Shown in pieces: positions 22,805 to 29,601 of a DNA stretch of 32,007 nt; positions within the stretch are counted from its first letter, which is position 1; every line of letters begins with the position of its first letter. Position numbers and translations under genes: made by a program. A model generated the notes under the pieces. It made no database searches. It was not told the origin of the DNA and saw only the letters and a list, made by a program, of their open reading frames with translations. Source of the stretch: an uncultured bacterium. Lineage in GTDB: Bacteria > Gemmatimonadota > Gemmatimonadetes > Longimicrobiales > RSA9. The stretch is taken from assembly GCA_937995995.1 (NCBI GenBank), contig CALKIP010000132.1, forward strand, positions 1 through 32,007. Reading direction: 5' to 3'.

Positions 22805-24696
22805 TAGGGTGGGGAGGAGGGGAGGAGGGGTGAGAACGCGATTCCCCAGGCGCCGGGGCCGATGTGCGTGGCGAGGGCGGGGGCGGCGGGGGCGGTGAGG
22901 ATCTCGGCGTCGGGGTAGCGCGCATGGATCGCGGACCGGATCTCGGGGACGATCTCCGGGCAGCCCACGTGGATGATGCCGAAGCGGAGGGGCTCCGAGT
23001 CCGGGGGCACACGCTTCTCGATCAGCGCCAGCATGCGGGGGAGCACGTTGCCACGGCCGCGGACCTTCGCGGCGGGGACGATGCCGCCTTCATGGTCGAG
23101 GCCGAGGATCGGGCGGATGTTGAGCAGGCCGGCGAGCCAGGCCTGGCTTCGGCTCACGCGGCCCGAGGCGAGCAGGTTGTCCAGGGTATCGATGGTGAAG
23201 AAGATGCCGGACCGCTCGCGGGTCCGGTCGAGTTCGGCGGCGATCTCCACGGGCGGCATGCCGAGCTCCGCCAACTCCGCGGCGCGCAGAACGAGGAGGC
23301 CTTCGGCCAGGGAGGCGCCGCGGGAGTCGACTACGTGGACCGGCGCGCCGTCGAACTGTTTGGCGGCGGTCTCGCCCGAGGCGTAGGTCCCCGAGAGGGT
23401 GGAGGCGAGGAGGACGGCCAGGACCTCCTCACCGTCCTCGGCCGCTCGCGCGTACGCCTCGAAGAAGGCCGCGGGCGCGGGCTGAGAGGTGGTCGGCCGC
23501 TCGCCGCGGCGGAGTCGCTCGACGTACGTCTCGGCATCGATGTCGACCCGGTCGAGTAGCACCTCATCGCCGTAGATCAGCGAGACAGGGACCACGTGGA
23601 TGCCGTGGGCGCGGATCACTTCCTCGGGTAGGTCGCAGACGCTGTCGGTCACGATGCTGACCGGCCTGCGCGCCAGGTCGATGTGCGCCGCCGCAGCGCG
23701 CTCGACCGCCGCGTGCTGCGCCCGCATGTCCTCTGCCTTGTGCGTCGCCAACTCGCCGACCGTCCGGAGATAGCCGAGGACGGCCTCGGGCTCGTCCGTG
23801 TGGATATGCACCTTCAACACCGCCGCGCCTCGGATGACGATGAGGGAGTCGCCCAGGCCGCGAAGCGCTGCGCGCACCGTCTCGGCCGACGGCAGCCGCT
23901 CGCCACGGACCAGCGCCTCGGTGCAGAATCGGTAGCGCTCTTCACCTTCGGGGTAGGAGACGGCCGCGGCGGCGGGCCGTTCGAAGGGCGCCTGCTTTCC
24001 AGGGTGAGCCGTGTTGCCGCCCTCGTCGGGATCCACTATGGTGGCGGACGGTGCGCCCGGGCGATCGGAGGCTTCCATCACGCCCTCGCCACGGACCAGG
24101 GCGCCGATCCCTTCGAGCAGGTGGACGAAGCCCTTGGCGCCGGCATCGACCACGCCGGCGACGCGAAGGGCGGGGAGGAGGTCCGGCGTACGCGCCAGGG
24201 CGTCGCGCGCCCGGGCGAGGAGGCGGTCCAGTAGTTCGGTGAAGTCGTGGGTGGCGGAGCGCCCGGCCTCGTCGGCCGTCTCGCGGATGACGGTCAGCAT
24301 CGTGCCCTCGACCGGCCGCTCGAGTGAGCGGTACAGGTGGTCGGAGGCGCTGCGGAGCGCGACGGCGAAGTCGCCGGCCGACAGGCGTGAGCGGCCCTCG
24401 ATGGCGGTGGAGAAGCCGAGCAGAAAGTGCGAGAGGATCATCCCGCAATTGCCACGTGCGCCCAGGATGCCGGCGTCGGCGGCTTTGCGGGCGACGGCAT
24501 CCACGGAGCGTTCGCGGCACCCTCGCAGCCGATCCGCGATACAATGGACCGTGAGGGCCAGATTGGTGCCGGTATCGCCGTCCGGCACGGGAAATACATT
24601 GATGCGGTTGAGCTCGGCGCGGCATTGCCGCGTGTAGTCACACGCCGCGATCAAGGCCCGCCGAAGCCGAGGCCCGTCCAGGTATGCGATTTTCAT
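22804..24696 (-). CDS. Fused FakA-FakB protein (DAK2 kinase domain + DegV fatty-acid-binding domain)
   Basis: A 630-residue fusion. Residues 1-190 are a DAK2/DhaL-type kinase domain, with NVFPVPDGDTGTN providing Mg-binding Asp residues (D39, D41), then ILGARGNCGMILS and GVVDAGAKGF. Residues about 255-345 match the FakA middle/C-terminal region (YRFCTEALV, VLKVHIHTDEP). Residues about 350-625 are a DegV/FakB fatty-acid-binding domain (SIVTDSVCDLP, TTSQPAPAAF, STLSGTY, LLNIRPIL). In Firmicutes, FakA and FakB are separate and together phosphorylate exogenous fatty acids for phospholipid synthesis. Here both are on one chain. The start is ATG 24696, since MKIAYLDG begins the domain. No Shine-Dalgarno is seen and a promoter lies just upstream, suggesting a leaderless message. 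Confidence 0.9.
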   Translation of the reverse strand: MKIAYLDGPRLRRALIAACDYTRQCRAELNRINVFPVPDGDTGTNLALTVHCIADRLRGCRERSVDAVARKAADAGILGARGNCGMILSHFLLGFSTAIEGRSRLSAGDFAVALRSASDHLYRSLERPVEGTMLTVIRETADEAGRSATHDFTELLDRLLARARDALARTPDLLPALRVAGVVDAGAKGFVHLLEGIGALVRGEGVMEASDRPGAPSATIVDPDEGGNTAHPGKQAPFERPAAAAVSYPEGEERYRFCTEALVRGERLPSAETVRAALRGLGDSLIVIRGAAVLKVHIHTDEPEAVLGYLRTVGELATHKAEDMRAQHAAVERAAAAHIDLARRPVSIVTDSVCDLPEEVIRAHGIHVVPVSLIYGDEVLLDRVDIDAETYVERLRRGERPTTSQPAPAAFFEAYARAAEDGEEVLAVLLASTLSGTYASGETAAKQFDGAPVHVVDSRGASLAEGLLVLRAAELAELGMPPVEIAAELDRTRERSGIFFTIDTLDNLLASGRVSRSQAWLAGLLNIRPILGLDHEGGIVPAAKVRGRGNVLPRMLALIEKRVPPDSEPLRFGIIHVGCPEIVPEIRSAIHARYPDAEILTAPAAPALATHIGPGAWGIAFSPLLPSSPP

Positions 24697-24704
24697 AGGG
24701 TTGG

Positions 24705-24734
24705 AACTTACGACCACGGTCCGGAGTCAAACAA
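24705..24734 (-). promoter_or_regulatory. Candidate promoter of the FakA-FakB gene
   Basis: On the minus strand TTGTTT (24734-24729), an 18-base spacer and TAAGTT (24710-24705). Transcription would begin about 24698-24699, two or three bases before the ATG at 24696, so the mRNA would be leaderless. This agrees with the missing Shine-Dalgarno. Confidence 0.4.
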
Positions 24735-24805
24735 GGACCGGTGGCTCGCAGCGGGTCCGATCTCGATGTTGGGCACCCGATCAACTTGTAGTAGGCGGGA
24801 ATACC

Positions 24806-24834
24806 TTGCCAACGGCGCCTCGGTCCGATAAAAT
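24806..24834 (+). promoter_or_regulatory. Sigma70-type promoter of the periplasmic TPR gene
   Basis: TTGCCA (24806-24811), an ideal 17-base spacer and TAAAAT (24829-24834), each 5 or 4 of 6 against consensus. It lies in the most AT-rich part of the spacer. Start of transcription is expected near 24841. Confidence 0.65.
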
Positions 24835-25018
24835 TGTGTGCCCAGCAACAGCATCCACGCTCCCGACGCCTCGGGCCCTACTCGGATCTGCGCCGAAACG
24901 AGCCGGTGCGGCTGGAGCGAACTTTTGCTGGCCGCGCGGTTTAGAGAGCCTTCAACCAGGTTTCTTCGGTCGCCGGCGCGGCCGATCCAGCATTCCCCAA
25001 ACCGTGGAGATCCTGCAG

Positions 25019-26773
25019 ATGGTGCACACGCGCAGCAACCGGCTACTGACCCTTTCCCTGGCAGTGGGGATGGCCGTCGGCAGCACGCTGATGCTGGCGT
25101 CCCCCGCCGACGCGCAGAGCCGCTTCCGCGTGCTGGTTCCCAAGTCGCTGGCGCGGCAGGGTAACGCGGACAAGGGCTTCGGCGAGGACGTGAGCAAGGA
25201 GTTGTCCAAGCTCATCGAGACCCTTCCGACCCACGCACCGGTGGAGAAGGGCGAACTGAGGAATGCCCTCAAGCAGTTCGACCTGAAGGAAGACGATCTG
25301 GTCAACTGCATCACCGCGCGTCAGCTCGCCGCACAGCGTGGCTTCGAGCTGGTCCTCTGTGGCGAGTACTCGCAGACGCCGGACGGCTTCGAGATCGCCG
25401 CCGAGTTCATCAGCCCGAGAGAGAACGAGACCTTCGCCGTTCCGGCGTTCACGGTCGTCGGTAAGGACAAGAAGCAGGCGGCGCAGCAGATTTTCGACTC
25501 GTTCAAGAACTACGTCGACATGCTGCGCTACTCGAGCTTCTGCATGGACCACCTCTCGAGCCAGCAGTGGCCGGAGGCGCTGGAGCGTTGTGACGCCGCG
25601 CTGGCGATCGAGCCCAACGCCCAGTCGGCGCTCTACGGTCGGGGCTACGCGCTCATGCAGTTGGAGCAGTACGACCCGGCGATGGAGGCGCTCTCCAAGC
25701 TCCTGGAGATCAATCCGATCCACCAGGACGCCCTGATGGCCGCCGGCTTCCTCGCGGCGAAGATGGGTCGCATGGAGGAGTCGCGTGAGCACTACAACGC
25801 CTACCTCGAGCTGAACCCGGGCAATGCGCAGGTGCGTCTGACGATCGCCACCGACGCGGCGAACGCCGGTGACCCCGAGGGCGCGCTCCAGATCGCCGAG
25901 GCGGGGCTCCAGGGCGATTCGGTCGACCTGACGCTTGCCGAGTACGCCGGCTACTTCGCCATGCAGGCGGCGACGAGGGCCGAGCAGGCCGCTGCCGAGG
26001 GCGAGAGCGAGGACAGCGTCCCGGCCGAGGCGCTCTCGCTCTACGAGAAGGCGCTGGGCTACTTCGAACAGGTCTTCGCCGTCAAGGCGGACTCGGTCCA
26101 GCCGAACGTGCTGGTGAGCACGGTGAACGCGCTTACCAAGCTGGGCCGTTCACAGGAGGCCGTCGATCGCGGCAGCGAGTTCGTGGCGGCACAGCCGGAC
26201 AACGTTTCGCTGTGGAACGTCTACGCCTCGGCGCTCAAGGAGGTCGGCCGCCTGGACGACGCCCTTGCCGCTCTGGACAGGGTGAGCGAGAAGGACCCGG
26301 AGCAGAAGGTCCGGGCGCGCAAGGGGCAGTGGCTCCTCGAGGCCGGCGACCTGAATCGGGCCAAGGCGACCTTCCGCGAGGCGATCGACGGTGGCGAGAT
26401 CGAGGCCGAGCAGGCCGCACGGATGTTCCTGGCCATCGGCGTGAACGACAAGTACCAGAACCGGGACCTCGACGGCGCGCTGCCGTATCTGAGGACGGTG
26501 CTCGAGTTCTCGTCGGTGCCGGAGACGCAGGGGATGGCCCACTTCTTCATCGGCTACATCCTCTACGTCCAGGGCGAGCAGGTGCAGGCGCCGAGCACGG
26601 CCGCCTCGGCCGAGAAGGCGCTGCCGATGTTCCGCCAGGCGCTCGATCACCTGAACCAGGCAGGCCCGTATGCCGAGACCAACGCCTCGGTTGCACAGAA
26701 CCTGCGGCAGCTCCTGGGCGCGGTGAACCAGTACATCGAGATCCAGGAGGCGCTGATCAAGCGCGGCCGCTGA
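25019..26773 (+). CDS. Exported TPR protein with TolB/CsgG-like N-terminal domain
   Basis: A 584-residue protein. The signal peptide is about 1-34 (hydrophobic core TLSLAVGMAVGSTLMLAS, cleavage near ADAQS). Residues about 35-165 form an alpha/beta domain (RFRVLVP, GFGEDVSKELSKLIETL, RGFELVLCGEYS) resembling TolB-like or CsgG-like domains that start many exported TPR proteins. About eight to ten TPR units follow (from residue 180), including ALYGRGYALMQLEQYDPAMEAL. Two cysteines (in VNCIT and VLCGEY) lie in the first domain and two more flank the first TPR. The start ATG at 25019 follows GGAGAT. The frame is open to 24701, but the signal peptide fixes the start. It probably acts as a periplasmic assembly or binding scaffold. 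The partner is unknown. Confidence 0.85.
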   Translation: MVHTRSNRLLTLSLAVGMAVGSTLMLASPADAQSRFRVLVPKSLARQGNADKGFGEDVSKELSKLIETLPTHAPVEKGELRNALKQFDLKEDDLVNCITARQLAAQRGFELVLCGEYSQTPDGFEIAAEFISPRENETFAVPAFTVVGKDKKQAAQQIFDSFKNYVDMLRYSSFCMDHLSSQQWPEALERCDAALAIEPNAQSALYGRGYALMQLEQYDPAMEALSKLLEINPIHQDALMAAGFLAAKMGRMEESREHYNAYLELNPGNAQVRLTIATDAANAGDPEGALQIAEAGLQGDSVDLTLAEYAGYFAMQAATRAEQAAAEGESEDSVPAEALSLYEKALGYFEQVFAVKADSVQPNVLVSTVNALTKLGRSQEAVDRGSEFVAAQPDNVSLWNVYASALKEVGRLDDALAALDRVSEKDPEQKVRARKGQWLLEAGDLNRAKATFREAIDGGEIEAEQAARMFLAIGVNDKYQNRDLDGALPYLRTVLEFSSVPETQGMAHFFIGYILYVQGEQVQAPSTAASAEKALPMFRQALDHLNQAGPYAETNASVAQNLRQLLGAVNQYIEIQEALIKRGR

Positions 26774-26797
26774 TGCATACGGCGGCTTGATGGCGAC

Positions 26798-26832
26798 GAG
26801 GGCCGGGAGCGATAACGCTCCCGGCCCTCTTT
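26798..26832 (+). terminator. Intrinsic terminator of the TPR gene
   Basis: A perfect 14-bp stem (26798-26811 with 26816-26829) around the loop ATAA is followed by TTTCGTT. It lies 24 bases after the TPR gene stop and directly before the end of the convergent lipid-kinase gene, so it may serve both. Confidence 0.92.
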
Positions 26833-26835
26833 CGT

Positions 26836-27720
26836 TCACGGCACCATGACCGTGATCGGTCGGGGACGCAGGCCGTAGCGGAAGCGGCGGTCTCGCATCG
26901 GCTCGCCGTCCGCATTGACCGAGATCACCCACTCCGCATCCACCACCACCGATGGCGTCTGGGTATAGAGGACGCCCGGATGCTCCAGGTGCGTGCCCGC
27001 TCGCAGATTCGGGAGCAGGCCGAGGAACTCCAGCCTCGGCATAGCCTTCACCACCACCAGGTCCAACAGCCCATCCCCGATCTCCGCCCGGGGCGTGATG
27101 AGCGAGCCGCCGCCCGTCAGGCGGGCGTTGCCCACCGCGAAGAGCAGGAACTCTCCCTCGTAGAAGCGATGGCCGCCGACGGTGAACCGCGCCCGCGTGG
27201 GGCGTAGCTCCACGAATTCCCGTACACCGGTGATGATGTAGGCCAGGGCGCCGAGGTGTCGTTTGGTCTCTGCGGGCGTGTTCTCCGTGGCCTCGGCACC
27301 GAATCCGCCCGTCGAGACGTTCACGAACAGGCGACGATTCACGGATGCGACGTCGGCCGCGATCGGACGGCCGGAGACCGCGACGCGTACGGCTTCCTCC
27401 AGGTCGTGGGGGATGCCGAGCCCGGCGGCGAAGTCGTTGGCCGTGCCCATGGGGAGGATGCCCAGCCGCGGCTGCCAGCGTGCACGGCCGATGCCGTTCA
27501 CCACCTCGTTCACGGTGCCATCGCCGCCGGCCGCCAGGATGAGGTCGGCACGTGCACGGGCGGCCTGCCTCGCGTACCGCATGGCATCGCCCGTCTCGAA
27601 GGTCAGTCGCGGGGCGACGGCATGCCCCTCGATCCGCAACCACGCGACGATCTCACGCAGCTCGTCCAGCCGCTCGGATTCCCCACGCGGGTACACGATC
27701 AGGGAGATTTTCAGGCTCAA
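26836..27720 (-). CDS. Diacylglycerol kinase-like lipid kinase (YegS/BmrU/DgkB family)
   Basis: A 294-residue member of the diacylglycerol/lipid kinase family. The nucleotide-binding motif is AAGGDGTVNEVVNG and the second conserved block is LPMGTANDFAAGLGIP. The C-terminal beta-sandwich domain includes GGFGAEATE, GGGSLITPRAEIGDGLLD and INADGEP-type VNADGEP. Family members phosphorylate diacylglycerol or related lipids at the inner membrane face with ATP. The start chosen is a TTG at 27720 with GGAG 9 bases upstream, giving LKISLIVYP as the first strand. The next longer option is a TTG at 27774, which adds 18 unconserved residues. No ATG fits. It converges on the TPR gene. Next to the FakA-FakB gene, two lipid-phosphorylating functions lie within 5 kb. 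Confidence 0.9.
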   Translation of the reverse strand: MSLKISLIVYPRGESERLDELREIVAWLRIEGHAVAPRLTFETGDAMRYARQAARARADLILAAGGDGTVNEVVNGIGRARWQPRLGILPMGTANDFAAGLGIPHDLEEAVRVAVSGRPIAADVASVNRRLFVNVSTGGFGAEATENTPAETKRHLGALAYIITGVREFVELRPTRARFTVGGHRFYEGEFLLFAVGNARLTGGGSLITPRAEIGDGLLDLVVVKAMPRLEFLGLLPNLRAGTHLEHPGVLYTQTPSVVVDAEWVISVNADGEPMRDRRFRYGLRPRPITVMVP

Positions 27721-27806
27721 ATCACGTCGCTCCGGGCGTCGAATCTCCGCTCCAGTGGCCGGCGAACGGTGCAAATATGTGGCCGGCAGGAACTTGCAGA
27801 ACAGGC

Positions 27807-27835
27807 TTGACGCTGTGGTACGTGATGCGTACCTT
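27807..27835 (+). promoter_or_regulatory. Promoter of the mraZ cluster with embedded palindrome
   Basis: TTGACG (27807-27812), a 17-base spacer and TACCTT (27830-27835). A perfect inverted repeat GGTACG-TGATG-CGTACC (27817-27833) fills the spacer and enters the -10 box, so a dimeric regulator bound there would block RNA polymerase. Transcription should start near 27842, just before the MraZ boxes. Confidence 0.6.
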
Positions 27836-27845
27836 GGGGGCCGTT

Positions 27846-27872
27846 GTGGGGAGCAGTGGGGAAGTGTGGGGA
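27846..27872 (+). promoter_or_regulatory. MraZ operator: three GTGGGGA direct repeats at 10-bp pitch
   Basis: GTGGGGA occurs at 27846, 27856 and 27866, exactly 10 bp apart, which is the TGGGN-N5 triple repeat bound by MraZ in other bacteria. It lies 65-91 bases before the mraZ start, so autoregulation of the division cluster by MraZ is expected. Confidence 0.92.
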
Positions 27873-27936
27873 ACGACTCGGCGCCCCTTGATCAGGGAGG
27901 CCCGACGGCGGGAACTCCGACCCCGAGGAGCGGGGA

Positions 27937-28365
27937 TTGACTTTCCTGGGGAGCTACACCTACCAGCTCGACGGCAAGGGGCGAGTCAGCCTACCTGCCG
28001 CGTTTCGCCGTGAGGCCGGTGAGCAGCGGTTCATCCTGGTCCAGGCGTATCGTCCGTCGCTGGCACTCTATCCCGAGTCGGAATGGGTCGGTGTGCAGGA
28101 CCGGCTCAAGGACCTGGTGCGTCATCAGCCGGACGCGCGTATGTGGGTGCTTTCGGTGATGGCGAATGCGGTGGAAGTCGTGCCGGACGGCCAGGGCAGG
28201 ATTCTGATCCCGACGCGGCTGCAGGAGGCGGCGGAGCTGGATGGTCAGGCGTTGCTGGTGGGCGCGCTCGACAAGATCGAGATCTGGAATCCGGTGCGAT
28301 TCGAGGAGGCATTGAAGGACGGGGCGGAGCAGTTCGAGCGGTTCGCGCCCCAGATCTTCCGGTAG
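27937..28365 (+). CDS. mraZ: Transcriptional regulator MraZ
   Basis: A 142-residue MraZ, the usual length. The two AbrB-like half-domains each carry the DxxGRxxxP signature: DGKGRVSLPAAFR (about 12-24) and DGQGRILIPTRL (about 83-94). It begins FLGSYTYQLD like other MraZ proteins. The start is a TTG at 27937 with GAGGAG 6 bases upstream. No ATG is available near the conserved N-terminus. MraZ forms ring oligomers and represses the dcw operon through the repeats seen at 27846-27872. It is followed after 4 bp by rsmH, the standard order. Confidence 0.96.
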   Translation: MTFLGSYTYQLDGKGRVSLPAAFRREAGEQRFILVQAYRPSLALYPESEWVGVQDRLKDLVRHQPDARMWVLSVMANAVEVVPDGQGRILIPTRLQEAAELDGQALLVGALDKIEIWNPVRFEEALKDGAEQFERFAPQIFR

Positions 28366-28369
28366 CGGC

Positions 28370-29299
28370 ATGGGCGGCGACGTCCGTCACGTACCGGTGT
28401 TGTTGAAGGAGGTCCTGGAGTACCTGCGCCCCGAGCGGGGCGGGCTGTATTTCGATGGAACGTTAGGCGACGGTGGGCATAGCGAAGCGATCCTAGACGC
28501 GGGCGTGGGTGTCCGCGTGATCGGCGTGGATCAGGATCCGGAGGCCCTCGAAGTGGCGGCACGGCGGCTGGCGCGGTTCGGAGAGCGCGTGAATCTGGTG
28601 CGCGCCAATTTTGCTGAGGCGGCGGAGCGGGTGGCCGAGCCCTTGGCGGGCGTGTTGTTGGATCTGGGTCTGTCCTCACGGCATCTCGACGTGACGGGAC
28701 GCGGCTTTTCCTTCCGTCCCGGAACTCCCCTGGACATGCGAATGGCCGGCCGTTCGGCGGAGGACCTGCCGACAGCGGCGGATCTGTTGAACGAGCTTCC
28801 GGAGCGGGAGCTTGCGGACCTCTTCTGGCGCTATGGCGAGGAGCGTCGCTCCCGGCGTCTGGCGGCGGAGGTGGTGCGGCGGCGGTCGGCGCAGCCGTTC
28901 TCGGTGAGCGACGATCTGGTCTCGGTACTCGAGCGGGTCCTCGGCCCGCGGATGGGTGCGCAGGACAAGGCGCGCATCTTCCAGGCGCTGAGGATCGCGG
29001 TCAACGACGAGTTGGGTGCGTTGGAGCGGGCGCTGCCGGTGCTTCGGGACCATCTCGAGCCGGGCGGCGTCTTCGTGGTGCTTTCGTACCATTCGCTCGA
29101 GGACCGGCGGGTGAAGGATGCGTTCCGGGAGTGGAGCCGCTCGTGCATCTGTCCGCCGGAGCTTCCGGTGTGCCAGTGCCGGGGTCGGCCGCTGGGCGAG
29201 GTGTTGACGCGCAAGCCGGTCTTCGCCACCGCCGAGGAGGTGGAGGCGAATCCGCGAGCGCGGAGCGCTCGCCTGCGCGCATGGCGGAAGGCAGCCTGA
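28370..29299 (+). CDS. rsmH: 16S rRNA (cytosine(1402)-N(4))-methyltransferase RsmH
   Basis: A 309-residue RsmH (MraW), the normal length. It starts HVPVLLKEVLEYL. The SAM-binding motif is DGTLGDGGHSEAIL, followed by IGVDQDPEAL, LLDLGLSSRHLD, GFSFRPGTPLDMRM and the C-terminal LSYHSLEDRRVKDAFRE block. Cysteines in SCICPPELPVCQC match the family. It methylates C1402 of 16S rRNA in the ribosomal P site. The stop shares one base with the start of the ftsL-like gene (TGATG). Confidence 0.97.
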   Translation: MGGDVRHVPVLLKEVLEYLRPERGGLYFDGTLGDGGHSEAILDAGVGVRVIGVDQDPEALEVAARRLARFGERVNLVRANFAEAAERVAEPLAGVLLDLGLSSRHLDVTGRGFSFRPGTPLDMRMAGRSAEDLPTAADLLNELPERELADLFWRYGEERRSRRLAAEVVRRRSAQPFSVSDDLVSVLERVLGPRMGAQDKARIFQALRIAVNDELGALERALPVLRDHLEPGGVFVVLSYHSLEDRRVKDAFREWSRSCICPPELPVCQCRGRPLGEVLTRKPVFATAEEVEANPRARSARLRAWRKAA

Positions 29300-29601
29300 T
29301 GCGAGGCCAGCCGGGGGTGATTCGAGTGGCGCTCGGTTTCGCGGTGCTGTTGGCATCGTTGAGTCTGGTGATCTGGCGTCAGAGCCGGGCACTGGAGGAG
29401 ATGCGGGCGCTGGATTCGGTGCGGCGGGAGCGTGCGGTGGTGGAGGCGGAGCGAGCCGAACTCGTGCAGCGGATCCGGCACCTGGAGAGCCGTAGCCGTG
29501 TGGTGTCCGACGCCACGTCGGAGCTGGGGATGCACGTCCCGTCGGGATCGGAGATCGTGATCCTGAGCGTGGGGGCGCACGAGGGCGCTGCAGAGCGATG
29601 A
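29299..29601 (+). CDS. ftsL: FtsL-like cell-division protein
   Basis: A 100-residue bitopic protein. A short cytoplasmic N-terminus is followed by one transmembrane helix (about 8-25, VALGFAVLLASLSLVIW) and a coiled-coil heptad region (about 29-68: RALEEMRALDSVRRERAVVEAERAELVQRI). Sequence identity of FtsL is always low. The call rests on size, topology and its place between rsmH and ftsI. FtsL works with FtsB/FtsQ to activate septal synthesis. The ATG at 29299 overlaps the rsmH stop (TGATG). An in-frame ATG at 29281 would add six residues and is possible. The end overlaps ftsI (ATGA). Confidence 0.8.
   Translation: MRGQPGVIRVALGFAVLLASLSLVIWRQSRALEEMRALDSVRRERAVVEAERAELVQRIRHLESRSRVVSDATSELGMHVPSGSEIVILSVGAHEGAAER

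Larger units (their letters stand above)
24697..25018. other. Divergent intergenic region with two promoters
   Basis: 322 bases between the FakA-FakB gene (-) and the periplasmic TPR gene (+). It contains a good + promoter (24806-24834), a weaker - promoter (24705-24734) and a predicted leader of about 175 nt for the + gene. No open gene or obvious riboswitch structure is seen in the leader. Confidence 0.7.
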
